Source of the DNA: Candidatus Alcyoniella australis | GTDB taxonomy: Bacteria; Lernaellota; Lernaellaia; JAVCCG01; Alcyoniellaceae | Assembly: GCA_030765605.1 (NCBI GenBank) | Contig: JAVCCG010000069.1 | Coordinates: 1 to 48,508, forward strand | Length of the DNA stretch: 48,508 nucleotides | Direction: 5' to 3' | Notes under the pieces: model-generated | Told to the model about the DNA's origin: nothing | Databases searched by the model: none | Seen by the model: only the letters and a program-made list of their open reading frames with translations | Part shown: one piece after another, positions 17,262 to 25,087 of the stretch | Position numbering within the stretch: position 1 is the stretch's first letter | Layout of the letters: the number at the start of each line of letters is the position of its first letter | Position numbers and translations under genes: made by a program

Positions 17262-18857
17262 ATGATGCTTCGCAAGCAGCTATCGATAGTGCTCGGTCTG
17301 TCCCTGTTGGCCGCCTGTCTCTGCGCCCCGGCGATGCTCTGGGCCGGCGAGCAGGACAACGCGACCCTCGATCAAGTCCAGGCCGACCGCAAGGCGGCCG
17401 AGGAACTGCTGATCAAGCAAAGCGAGATGGCCTGGCTCTCCTACACCCAGGGCGAGGCCTCGGACCAGGCCGCGCTCTACCGCGAGTACGGCTACCTGTT
17501 CCAGCCCGAGCGTATCGCCGCGACCAAGCGCGCCATCGAGCTGACCGTCGACCCGGTCCAACGCAAGGCCCTGCAATGGTTCTCGCAGTACCAGCAGGAA
17601 GAGTACATCTGGAACCAGACCGCGCTGCTCTACGATATCTACATGGACATGGAGGCCAACCTGATGGTCACCGTGGAGGGCGAGGCCACGCCGTATCGCG
17701 AACTGCACCGCATCCTCGGGGCCGAGCCCGACCCGGCACGGCGTTTCGAGATCGCCAAGGCCGAGTACCAGGCCTACAAGCTGTTCAACGAGACGATCCT
17801 GCGCCGCGACCTGGAGACCAGCCAACGCCTGGCGCGCGAGCTGGGCTTTGACAGCTACCTGGACATGGCGTTGCGCCACGCGCGCATCGACCCGAAACAG
17901 ACCGAGGACGACTACCTGCGCTGGCTCGAAATCAGCGAGCCGCTGTACTTCGAGCTGTGGGACAAGGTCAGCCCGATCAAGCGCTCCGAGTTTCACCGCT
18001 CGGACATTCTCTTTCTGCTCTCGGGCAGCGACTTCGACCAGTACTTCCCCAAGGGCAGCGCCCTGCCGCTGTTAAAGAAGACCCTGGCCGGCATGGGCAT
18101 CGTGCTCGACGAGCAGACCAACATTTTGATCGACGACCGCGAGCTGGAAAAGAAGGTGCCGCGAGCGGCCTGCTTCTCGATCCGCGTGCCTAATGACATC
18201 CGCGTCAATGTTAAGCCGGTGGGCGGCAAGGACGACTTCAGTTCGCTGTTCCACGAGTTCGGCCACGCCGAGCACTTCGCCCACTCGCAGACCCCGGTCT
18301 GGGAGTTCCAGCAGCTGGGCGACAACGCTGTAACCGAGAGCTACGCCTACTTGTTCGAGGGGCTGCCCGAAAACCGGATCTGGATCGAAGACAACATCAA
18401 GATGTCGGCCGAGGATCTCGAGCGCTACATGGAGTACGTGGCCTTCTCGCGGCTGTACATGTCGCGCCGCTACTGCGCCAAGACGGTCTACGAGATCCGC
18501 CTGCTCAGCGGCGTGGACAACCCCCAGGAGGAATACCGCACGCTGATGAGCCGCGCCTACGGCTTCGAGCTGACCTCCGAGGAGGCGTTGCGCTACCTCT
18601 CCGACGTCGACCCGCTGCTCTACGCCTCGAGCTACGCCCAGGCGTTCTTCCTCGAGGCGATGCTCAGCGCAACTCTTGAAAAAAAATTCGGCGCGCGCTG
18701 GTGGCTTGATGGGCGTAGCGGCGAGTTCATGGCCGGTCTGTGGGCCTTTGGCAACGAGCTCAGCGGCCCGGAGCTGGCGTCAAAGCTGGGCTATAGCAGC
18801 ATGGAACCGCAGATGTTGCTGAGCTACATCCAGGCAATGCTGCCCAAGGGGCGCTGA
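17262..18857 (+). CDS. Exported M2/M3-like gluzincin metallopeptidase
   Basis: 531 residues. Hydrophobic signal at 1-28 ('MMLRKQLSIVLGLSLLAACL'; either cleavage after AMLWA or a lipobox at LAAC19). Zinc site HEFGH at 331-335 (His331, Glu332, His335) with the third ligand probably Glu359 in 'NAVTESYAYLFEGL', the spacing of angiotensin-converting-enzyme/oligopeptidase-type gluzincins. The rest is helical, as in these clam-shaped peptidases. Family is M2- or M3-like; I cannot decide which. Expected role: cleavage of short peptides outside the cytoplasm. ATGATG start with a GGAG ribosome-binding site. The MEMO-like gene begins four bases after the stop, so the two are translated together. Confidence 0.85.
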   Translation: MMLRKQLSIVLGLSLLAACLCAPAMLWAGEQDNATLDQVQADRKAAEELLIKQSEMAWLSYTQGEASDQAALYREYGYLFQPERIAATKRAIELTVDPVQRKALQWFSQYQQEEYIWNQTALLYDIYMDMEANLMVTVEGEATPYRELHRILGAEPDPARRFEIAKAEYQAYKLFNETILRRDLETSQRLARELGFDSYLDMALRHARIDPKQTEDDYLRWLEISEPLYFELWDKVSPIKRSEFHRSDILFLLSGSDFDQYFPKGSALPLLKKTLAGMGIVLDEQTNILIDDRELEKKVPRAACFSIRVPNDIRVNVKPVGGKDDFSSLFHEFGHAEHFAHSQTPVWEFQQLGDNAVTESYAYLFEGLPENRIWIEDNIKMSAEDLERYMEYVAFSRLYMSRRYCAKTVYEIRLLSGVDNPQEEYRTLMSRAYGFELTSEEALRYLSDVDPLLYASSYAQAFFLEAMLSATLEKKFGARWWLDGRSGEFMAGLWAFGNELSGPELASKLGYSSMEPQMLLSYIQAMLPKGR

Positions 18858-18861
18858 ACCG

Positions 18862-20115
18862 ATGGCCGATCCGAGCGATAGTCCCAAGCTGCGCGAGTTG
18901 GAGTTTGTGCCCGCCGAGGTCCAGGGCCAGCCGGTGGTGGCGCTGCGCGATCCGCTGGCACTATCGGAACAGACGATCTCAATCCCCTACGAGAGCCTGG
19001 GCCTGTTGCAAATGCTCGACGGCAACAACTCGATCCGCGACATCCAGACGATGCTCACCAAAGCCTCGGGAGAGATCGTGCCCTCGGAGCCGCTGGTCGA
19101 ATTTATCGATGTTCTCGACTCGCAGTTCCTGCTCGATAACCAACATTTTCAAAAGCGAATGGTCGAGGTCAGCCAAGTCTACCTCGACAGCCCGCTACGC
19201 GAGGCGGTCTGCATCGGCAGCTACCCGGACCAGCCCGAACACTGCACGCGACTGTTCGAGCGCTACGCCTCGATCGAGGCCGGGCCGGGCCCCATCGACT
19301 TCTCGGTTGCGCGGCCCGCACCGGAAAATATCGTTCACGGGATCATCGCCCCGCACATCGACTACCAGCGCGGCGGCGCGAGCTACGCCTTTGCCTACAA
19401 GGCCCTGGCCGAGGGGAGCGATGCGACGACTTACGTGGTCTTCGGCACCGACCACCACGGCCTGGCCGAGCCCTACTCGCTGACCGACAAGTCCTTTACC
19501 ACGCCCTACGGCCCGCTGGAGGTGGACCGCGAGCTGTACCAGGCTGTGGGCGAAGCGCTGCACGGCGATTTTGGCGAGCCGCTGGCCCATCGCCAGGAGC
19601 ACTCAATCGAGCTGGCCGCGATCTGGCTGGCCTACATCGGCGATCGGCTGGGACGCAAAATCCGCATCCTGCCGGTGCTGCTGGGCTCGTTCGGCGAACA
19701 CGTCGAGTCGGAACAGCCGCCGGACTCCGACCCGCGGCTGGCCGCGCTGCTGCAGGCGATCCGCCAATCCACTGCATCGCGCGGCAACGACGTGGCGTTC
19801 GTCGCATCGGCCGACCTGGCGCACATCGGGCAGCAGTTCGGCGACCGGCACAAGCTCAATGAGAAAGTGTTAAAGGCCAGTTCCGAGGCCGATCAACTGC
19901 TGCTGCACGCCGCCCTCGAGGGCTCGGCCGAAGGCTTTTTCGAAAGCGTGGTTGCCGAGCACGACAGTCGCCGGATCTGCGGGTTGGCGCCGATCTACGC
20001 CGCGCTGGCCTGCATGCCGCGCTCGCGCGGCGAGCTGTTGCAATACGGACAATGGAGCGACGATGGCGGCCTGGCCTCGGTCAGCTTCGCCTCGATCAGC
20101 TTCCGCCCCGCCTGA
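18862..20115 (+). CDS. MEMO1-family protein (AmmeMemoRadiSam protein B type) with extra N-terminal domain
   Basis: 417 residues. Residues about 150-417 are a MEMO domain: 'GIIAPHIDYQRGG' (His165), 'VFGTDHHGLAEPY' (His198/His199), 'HRQEHSIEL', 'VASADLAHIGQQF' and 'RRICGLAPI', covering the conserved His/Cys pocket positions of MEMO1. Residues 10-95 are a separate small domain ('YESLGLLQMLDGNNSIRDIQ' ... 'EFIDVLDSQFLLDN') resembling the PqqD/RRE winged-helix fold used to bind peptides. The usual partners of this system (an AMMECR1 protein and an AmmeMemoRadiSam radical SAM protein) are not in the window. Instead it is coupled to an exported peptidase. Reaction unknown in the family; recent work on MEMO1 points to metal/redox chemistry. 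Confidence 0.87.
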   Translation: MADPSDSPKLRELEFVPAEVQGQPVVALRDPLALSEQTISIPYESLGLLQMLDGNNSIRDIQTMLTKASGEIVPSEPLVEFIDVLDSQFLLDNQHFQKRMVEVSQVYLDSPLREAVCIGSYPDQPEHCTRLFERYASIEAGPGPIDFSVARPAPENIVHGIIAPHIDYQRGGASYAFAYKALAEGSDATTYVVFGTDHHGLAEPYSLTDKSFTTPYGPLEVDRELYQAVGEALHGDFGEPLAHRQEHSIELAAIWLAYIGDRLGRKIRILPVLLGSFGEHVESEQPPDSDPRLAALLQAIRQSTASRGNDVAFVASADLAHIGQQFGDRHKLNEKVLKASSEADQLLLHAALEGSAEGFFESVVAEHDSRRICGLAPIYAALACMPRSRGELLQYGQWSDDGGLASVSFASISFRPA

Positions 20116-20123
20116 GGGTGGGA

Positions 20124-20129
20124 TATATT
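20124..20129 (+). promoter_or_regulatory. -10 box before a mini-ORF and the glycosyltransferase gene
   Basis: TATATT lies eight bases upstream of an ATG (20138) that opens an 8-codon reading frame. No good -35 box; the site starts nine bases after the stop of the preceding gene. Confidence 0.3.
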
Positions 20130-20137
20130 CGTTCCCG

Positions 20138-20161
20138 ATGCTGATCGGGAAATCCTCATGA
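20138..20161 (+). CDS. Possible 7-residue leader peptide MLIGKSS
   Basis: ATG-CTG-ATC-GGG-AAA-TCC-TCA-TGA. Its stop overlaps the ATG of the glycosyltransferase gene (ATGA), the same coupling geometry seen between real genes in this window. It may serve to deliver ribosomes from a leaderless transcript to the next gene. Could also be chance. Confidence 0.3.
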   Translation: MLIGKSS

Positions 20162-21900
20162 ATCGGCTCAAGCCGCTACTGCCGTGGCTGATCATCTTCG
20201 CAGTCGCCCTGGGCGTGCGTCTGATCTACCTGCACGAGATTCACCTCAACCCGTTTTTCGATCACCCGGTGGTCGACGAGTTCGAGTACGACAAGCAGGC
20301 GCGGGCATTGGCCGGCGAGCCCGGCGCGGACCCCGTGTTTTTACGAAGCGCCTACTATCAATCGCCGGTCTACTCGTTCTTCCTCGCCGGAATCTATCGA
20401 CTGCTGGGCCGCGACCTGTACCTGGTGCGGCTGATCCAGGCGCTGCTCGGCGCGTTGGGCGCGGCGCTGGTTTACGCATTGGGCCGCGAGATGCTCGGCA
20501 GGCGCACGGCGTTGGTCTGCGCGCTGGGCGCGGCGCTGTGGCCGACAACGGTCTACTTCGACGCCGAGCTGCTCTCAACGCCGCTGATCACGTTGTTCGG
20601 CCTGGCCGCGCTGTTGGCCCTGATGCACCGGCGCTGGCTGATCGCCGGACTGCTGCTGGGCCTGGGGCTGGTCAGCCGCGGCGACCTGGCGTTGTTCGTG
20701 ATCGCGGCCATGGCCTACGCCTGGATCGTCACCCGCGATCAATCGAGCATCGCCCAACGGATTGCGGTCCAGGCGCGGATCGTGCTGCCCATAGTGCTCT
20801 GCATACTGCCGTTCACGCTGCGCAACTATCTGGTCACCGGCGACCTGGTGCTGATCAGCACCAACCCCGGACTCAACTTCTACTTGGGCAACAACCAGGA
20901 TTACCCGGCCAGCATCGAGATGCGGCCCAGTCAGAGCTGGCGCGAGTTCATGGCCGAACCGCTGGCCGCGGGCCTGACCCGCCCGTCCGATCACAGCCGC
21001 TATTTCTTTGCCAAGTCCCTGCGCGAGCTGCGCGCCGATCCCTCGTGGCTACCGCGGGTGGTCGGCGATAAGTGCCGGCGTTGGATCTCGGGCCGCGAGT
21101 GGATGCGCAACCGCGAGATCTATCCGATGCGCGAATACTCGCGCTTTTTAAGCGCCGCGCTGTGGATCAACGTCCTGGCCTTTCCCCAGGGCCTGCTCTC
21201 GCCGCTGGCGCTGTTGGGACTATTGGTGGCGTTGCGCCGCAAGGGCGCGGCGCGGCTCAGCGCGATCTACCTGCTGTGCCTGGCCGCGGCCGCGGTGATC
21301 TTCTTTGTCACCTCGCGTTATCGCGCTCCGACCATCGGCGTGCAGTTGGTGCTCGCCGGGCTGGCCGTCGAGTCGCTGATCGCCTGGACGCGGCAACGCC
21401 GGAGCGCATTGCTGGCAGGCGCGGGCGCGCTGCTGGCCTGCGGGCTGCTCGTATCCAATCTTGGCGTGGGAGGCATGCCGCGCGAGTTCAACCCCGACGC
21501 GCTGGCAGGCGCGGCCCTGCAGATGGCGGCGGAAGGCGACGTGCGCACGGCCGAGCAATTCCTCGAACGTGCGCTGGCCCAGGACCCGACCTACGCCCTG
21601 GCCTACAATAATCTGGCCAACCTCCAGAGCCGCGAGGGCCGCTATAGTGCGGCGATCGCCAACTACCTGCGAGCTGTGGAGCACGACCCGGGGTACGGGC
21701 TTGCCCAACGCAACCTGATCTCCACGCTCAAACTCCTGCCCGGCACGGATCGCGCGCTTTGGACCGCGGGCGCGGCAACCGTGCTCAGCCCGCGCAGCCC
21801 CCAACGCCGCACCGAGCTCGCAGGCGAACTGGAGCGCATCGGCCTGCCCGAGGCCGCCGACCTGCAACGCTCCGAGGCCCTCAGGCTCGAGGGGAATTAA
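20158..21900 (+). CDS. GT-C fold glycosyltransferase (PMT/ArnT-like) with C-terminal TPR repeats
   Basis: 580 residues. Eleven or so membrane segments: first at 9-24, then a lumenal loop with the acidic catalytic-type motif 'VVDEFEY' (Asp40, Glu41), as in lipid-phosphate-sugar-dependent GT-C enzymes; 'YYQSPVYSFFLAGIYRLLGR' and 'RLIQALLGALGAALVYALG' follow the typical loop-helix order. Residues about 450-550 lack membrane segments and hold at least two TPR units ('AEQFLERALAQDPTYALAYN', 'YSAAIANYLRAVEHDPGYGL'). Probable role: transfer of a sugar from a polyprenyl-phosphate donor to an envelope acceptor. The TPR part would face the periplasm if the topology is standard. Possible coupling to a 7-residue leader ORF. 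Confidence 0.83.
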   Translation: MNRLKPLLPWLIIFAVALGVRLIYLHEIHLNPFFDHPVVDEFEYDKQARALAGEPGADPVFLRSAYYQSPVYSFFLAGIYRLLGRDLYLVRLIQALLGALGAALVYALGREMLGRRTALVCALGAALWPTTVYFDAELLSTPLITLFGLAALLALMHRRWLIAGLLLGLGLVSRGDLALFVIAAMAYAWIVTRDQSSIAQRIAVQARIVLPIVLCILPFTLRNYLVTGDLVLISTNPGLNFYLGNNQDYPASIEMRPSQSWREFMAEPLAAGLTRPSDHSRYFFAKSLRELRADPSWLPRVVGDKCRRWISGREWMRNREIYPMREYSRFLSAALWINVLAFPQGLLSPLALLGLLVALRRKGAARLSAIYLLCLAAAAVIFFVTSRYRAPTIGVQLVLAGLAVESLIAWTRQRRSALLAGAGALLACGLLVSNLGVGGMPREFNPDALAGAALQMAAEGDVRTAEQFLERALAQDPTYALAYNNLANLQSREGRYSAAIANYLRAVEHDPGYGLAQRNLISTLKLLPGTDRALWTAGAATVLSPRSPQRRTELAGELERIGLPEAADLQRSEALRLEGN

Positions 21901-21901
21901 T

Positions 21902-21924
21902 CAGTTTGATTGTTGAATCAACTG
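21902..21924. terminator. Hairpin between convergent genes
   Basis: CAGTTTGATT (21902-21911), loop GTTG and AATCAACTG (21916-21924) form a 9-bp stem with one bulged T. It begins one base after the glycosyltransferase stop and ends seven bases before the TlpA-like stop. No U-tract follows, so it is a weak terminator candidate at best. Confidence 0.4.
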
Positions 21925-21931
21925 CCCGCGC

Positions 21932-22474
21932 CTACTGCTCGCGGCTGAACAGCAGCAGGTTCAGCTCGTTCTCCAGGGCTTCGCGCTGGGTCGATCCGCC
22001 GCCGAGATACGTGCCGCGCACCGTGCCCATCCGGTCGATCAGCACCATCGTGGGCAGCACACCGACCTCGTACAGCTCGGCCACGGCCTGCTCCGGATCC
22101 TCGATAAACCAATAGCGCGCCTTGTTCTTGAGCACCTGCCGATCGAGCTCGTCGCCGTTTTGCGGGTCGATCCAGACCGCAGCCACGTCGAGCCCTCGCC
22201 CGCCGTATAGCTCGTCGTACTGCGCGATGTGCCTCATCTCTTTATTGCACTTGGAACACCACGTGGCGTAGAAGACCAGCAGCACGACGTTGCCGCGGTG
22301 TTCCGAAAGCGTGAAATCGCCGCCGCCGCGCAGCTGTCCGCTGAACTCCGGGGCCGCGATCCCCTGCTCCGGTCCGCCTTGCTGGCGCGTACCGTAAAGG
22401 TAGACGATCGCCAGCACCGCGGCGATCAGCACCACGACCAGGCGTTTCGTGCGTCCTAAGCTCTTTTCCGACAT
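21932..22474 (-). CDS. Membrane-anchored TlpA/ResA-like thioredoxin
   Basis: 180 residues from ATG 22474, chosen because GGGAGAG lies just before it; a TTG four codons upstream (22486) is less likely. One N-terminal membrane segment (about 11-27) places the thioredoxin domain outside the cytoplasm. The redox motif is Cys73-Ser-Lys-Cys76 in 'VLLVFYATWCSKCNKEM', with the cis-proline loop 'GVLPTMVLID'. Such proteins reduce disulfides for cytochrome c maturation or envelope oxidoreductases. No ccm or res genes are near; the cytochrome c gene at 47261 is distant. Convergent with the glycosyltransferase gene. Confidence 0.88.
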   Translation of the reverse strand: MSEKSLGRTKRLVVVLIAAVLAIVYLYGTRQQGGPEQGIAAPEFSGQLRGGGDFTLSEHRGNVVLLVFYATWCSKCNKEMRHIAQYDELYGGRGLDVAAVWIDPQNGDELDRQVLKNKARYWFIEDPEQAVAELYEVGVLPTMVLIDRMGTVRGTYLGGGSTQREALENELNLLLFSREQ

Positions 22475-22544
22475 CGACTCTCCCAAGTTTTCCGCACCAG
22501 GACGACCAAGGATAGCAGACCCTTGACCGACCGGCCAAGCCGGC

Positions 22545-22573
22545 TTGTTGGCCTGAACCGTAGAAGTTAAGCT
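22545..22573 (+). promoter_or_regulatory. Promoter of the UbiA-family gene, predicted leaderless
   Basis: TTGTTG (22545-22550), a 17-base spacer and TAAGCT (22568-22573), then six bases to ATG 22580. The predicted transcription start coincides with the A of the start codon. Confidence 0.45.
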
Positions 22574-22579
22574 GCCTAG

Positions 22580-23452
22580 ATGCTGCTCGAACTATGGTCC
22601 TCGATGCGCCCCCGGCGCTGGGCCAAGAACATTGTAATGCTGGTCGGCCTGGCATTCGGTATGAGCCTTTACGATCCGTCGGCACTGCTGCGGATCCTCT
22701 GGGCCGCGGCCGTATTTTGCCTGCTGTCGGGCAGCGGCTACCTGATCAACGATCTGGTCGACCGCAAGTTCGACCGGCTGCACCCGATCAAACGTCATCG
22801 CGCATTGGCAGCGGGTAGGCTCTCAACGCGCCTGGCACTGGCAACGGCGCTGATGATCGCCGCGATCTGCGTAGTTGCCGCCTGGCCGTTGGGACCACGC
22901 TTTTTTATCGCGGCCCTGGGCTTCTGGCTGCTACAGGTGGCCTACAGCCTGGTGCTGAGCAGGCTGGTGGTGCTCGACCTGTTCGCCATGGCCGGATTGC
23001 TGCTGCTGCGCGTGACCGCGGGCGCCTGGGCTGTACCCGTACCGGTCAGCCGCTGGCTGATGGTCTGCACGATGCTGCTTGGACTGCTGCTGGCGATGGG
23101 CACGCGTCGGCACGAGCTGCTCGAGAAAGTGCGACTCGGCGGCGATGGACATAAGCCGGTGCTGTGCGAGTACAGCCCGTACCTGATGGACCAGATGATC
23201 GCCGTGGTCACCAGCGCCACGCTGCTGGTCTACGTGCTCTATACCCAGAGCGCGGAGACGCTGGCCAAATTCAACACGCGCTCGCTGGTGCTCAGCACGC
23301 CGTTCGTGCTCCACGGCATTTTTCGCTACCTGTACCTGGTGCACCGCCGACAGGGCGAGCTAAGTCCCGAGCGACTGATCCTCGGCGACCGGCCGTTCCA
23401 GCTCACGCTGTTGGGCTACGCGATCTGCGTCGGAGTCATCCTCTATTTCTGA
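22580..23452 (+). CDS. UbiA-family prenyltransferase, decaprenyl-phosphate phosphoribosyltransferase-like
   Basis: 290 residues with about eight membrane helices. The first Asp-rich motif is N57-D58-x2-D61-x3-D65 ('LINDLVDRKFDRLHPIK'), followed by 'HRALAAGRLS'. The second half has 'YSPYLMDQMIAVVTSATLLV', closely resembling the DPPR-synthase branch of UbiA. 'RPRRWAKNIVMLVGLAFG' at the N-terminus is also typical of that branch. Those enzymes transfer phosphoribose to a polyprenyl phosphate, the first step to decaprenyl-phospho-arabinose; other members use isoprenoid diphosphates and aromatic acceptors. With GT-C and O-antigen-ligase genes on either side, a polyprenyl-linked sugar for envelope glycan is a reasonable inference. 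Its 3' end overlaps the convergent gene by 93 bases. Confidence 0.85.
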   Translation: MLLELWSSMRPRRWAKNIVMLVGLAFGMSLYDPSALLRILWAAAVFCLLSGSGYLINDLVDRKFDRLHPIKRHRALAAGRLSTRLALATALMIAAICVVAAWPLGPRFFIAALGFWLLQVAYSLVLSRLVVLDLFAMAGLLLLRVTAGAWAVPVPVSRWLMVCTMLLGLLLAMGTRRHELLEKVRLGGDGHKPVLCEYSPYLMDQMIAVVTSATLLVYVLYTQSAETLAKFNTRSLVLSTPFVLHGIFRYLYLVHRRQGELSPERLILGDRPFQLTLLGYAICVGVILYF

Positions 23453-24874
23453 ACGCATCCGATCCAGGGCCAGGACCAACCCGATCACCGCGAACAGCAG
23501 CATCCCCGCACGTCCGGCCTTAAATAAAAAACTGTTGAATAGGCTCGCGCCGAAATAGATAAGCAGCGCCAGGTAGCAGGCGCGACCCAGGCCGGCCAAG
23601 CCGCCGCGCTCGACGGTCAGCCGCCGAGCCAACCCGAGGACCCGCGAGCAAAATCCGAGAAACATCACCAACCCGGCGATGCCGCTGCCGGTGAGCACGT
23701 CAATGAACATGTTGTGCGGATGGCCGTAGTCGTACATCACGCCCGAGTCCACGGCAAAGCGGCCGTAGACGTAGGCGTAGCAGTTGTAGCCCACGCCCAG
23801 CAGCGGCTCGCGCAGCATCACGTTCTGCACCGAGGCCCAGCGCGCCAAACGGATTTCGGCCGAGCTGCGCGAGAGGCGGAAGAAGTCGGTGGCCAGCACC
23901 CCCGGGTCGAGGCTCGATCCCCAGAGCGCCATCAGCGCCAGGGCTCCGGTCACGGCCAACGCACCGACCGCGAAGATCCAGGCCCGCGGCAGCCGTCCCG
24001 AGGTCCAGAGCACCAGCATTGCCAGGGCCAGCGCAACCCAGGTGCCCTTGCTAAATGTCAGCACTACGCAGACCAGGCACAGCACGATCAAGGCCAGACC
24101 GAAGATGACAGTCCAGCGCCGTGCGCCTCGCCGCACCAGGGCCGTGGCCAGGGCGGCGAGGGTAGCAAAGCACACCCCGGTATGCGCGGCAGTACCCATG
24201 CTGCTGACCATCCGGTAGCGCAGGCCGACGATCTGCACCGTGGCGCGCTTGAGGTTCATCACGCGATATAGCGCTTCGCTGTCGTGCACGTAGGCCCACA
24301 ACGCCACTCCGACCGCGGCCGCGCCCGCCAGGCACAGAGCGAGCAACAGCCGACGGGCCTGCTTGCGCGTCTGGATCATCCCGGCCAGCGCCACGGTCAT
24401 CAGCGTCAGTTCGACCAGCCTGATCCAATCTTTGACCCCGGCGAGAAAGATCGCGCGGTCGAGCATCGCGGCCTTGATCAGCGAAGCGCCCGCGATTGCG
24501 ATAAACGCCAGCAGCCAGAACGCGGCGCGGCGGTCGATCTGCAGCACTGGACGCCGCGAGGCGATCTGCCGTATTGCGTAGAGCCCGAACAGCGCGAGGA
24601 TCATCAGGTCGTGGACGAACAGCGCAAACGGCCCGGGCAGGTCGCGGCCGATGTCGGGCAGGAAGATCACCAGCGGCAGGAAAAGCGCGGCGATCTCGAT
24701 CCGCGTGAGCAAAACCAGCGAGCCGGCCAGGGCGAACACGCCCAGCAGCCACAGCGGACGGAAGTTGGCGATAGCGTAGGCCGCGATCAAGGCCAGCGGG
24801 ATCAGCGCCAGACCGACCAGGGCCGGCGCGCCGGGCGTCTTCAGACGACGCAGCAATGATCGCGGAAATACCAT
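23360..24874 (-). CDS. O-antigen ligase/polymerase-like membrane protein (Wzy/WaaL family)
   Basis: 504 residues from ATG 24874; an upstream start at 24925 would add an Arg-rich non-hydrophobic stretch and is rejected. About 11-12 membrane segments with a large periplasmic loop in the second half. The loop has 'RLARWASVQNVMLREPLLGV', 'YNCYAYVYGRFA' and 'YGHPHNMFIDVLTGSGIAGL', the Wzy_C pattern with the conserved His. Such proteins polymerise or ligate polyprenyl-linked glycans. A GATAAT -10-like box (24889-24884) lies nine bases before the start, without a good -35. The C-terminal 31 codons lie antisense to the last part of the UbiA-like gene; no earlier stop exists in frame. Confidence 0.83.
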   Translation of the reverse strand: MVFPRSLLRRLKTPGAPALVGLALIPLALIAAYAIANFRPLWLLGVFALAGSLVLLTRIEIAALFLPLVIFLPDIGRDLPGPFALFVHDLMILALFGLYAIRQIASRRPVLQIDRRAAFWLLAFIAIAGASLIKAAMLDRAIFLAGVKDWIRLVELTLMTVALAGMIQTRKQARRLLLALCLAGAAAVGVALWAYVHDSEALYRVMNLKRATVQIVGLRYRMVSSMGTAAHTGVCFATLAALATALVRRGARRWTVIFGLALIVLCLVCVVLTFSKGTWVALALAMLVLWTSGRLPRAWIFAVGALAVTGALALMALWGSSLDPGVLATDFFRLSRSSAEIRLARWASVQNVMLREPLLGVGYNCYAYVYGRFAVDSGVMYDYGHPHNMFIDVLTGSGIAGLVMFLGFCSRVLGLARRLTVERGGLAGLGRACYLALLIYFGASLFNSFLFKAGRAGMLLFAVIGLVLALDRMRSEIEDDSDADRVAQQRELERPVAEDQSLGT

Positions 24875-24931
24875 TTGCCGCCGATTATCCGCGACCGGAC
24901 GCACTGCGGGCAAGCGCCGGGGCACCTTTGA

Positions 24932-24995
24932 GGCGGCTTAGAGCCGCCACAAAACTCGCGTAGTACGCTGGTCCTAATCCAACGGTCCGCCCCGC
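24932..24995 (-). repeat. Intergenic repeat family, copy B
   Basis: Read on the minus strand it begins CGGACCGTTGGATTAGGACC, continues AGCGTACTACGCGAGTTTTG and ends in the hairpin GGCGGCT-CTA-AGCCGCC (24950-24934). It aligns base for base with copies D and E at the right end of the window. Tandem with copy A. Confidence 0.75.
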
Positions 24996-25000
24996 GCCCG

Positions 25001-25068
25001 GTACTTTTGAGGTGCCCGCATGGCACGCGAGCGAACCATAGTCGTAGCTCAGCGACCTTCCCCGCGAC
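25001..25068 (-). repeat. Intergenic repeat family, copy A
   Basis: Minus strand: GCGGGGAAGGTCGCTGAGCT, then ACGACTATGGTTCGCTCGCG, then TGCCATGCGGGCACCTCAAA and AGTACCG. The hairpin is degenerate (GGCACCT against AGTACC). Most similar in its middle part to copy C. It starts 19 bases downstream of the argC stop codon. Confidence 0.7.
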
Positions 25069-25087
25069 GGAAGATGTGGGAGATGGT

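Noticed and set aside
25021-25068. Possible tRNA fragment because of 'GTAGCTCAG' near 25046
   Set aside because: No acceptor stem, anticodon loop or T-arm surrounds it; the stretch belongs to repeat copy A.
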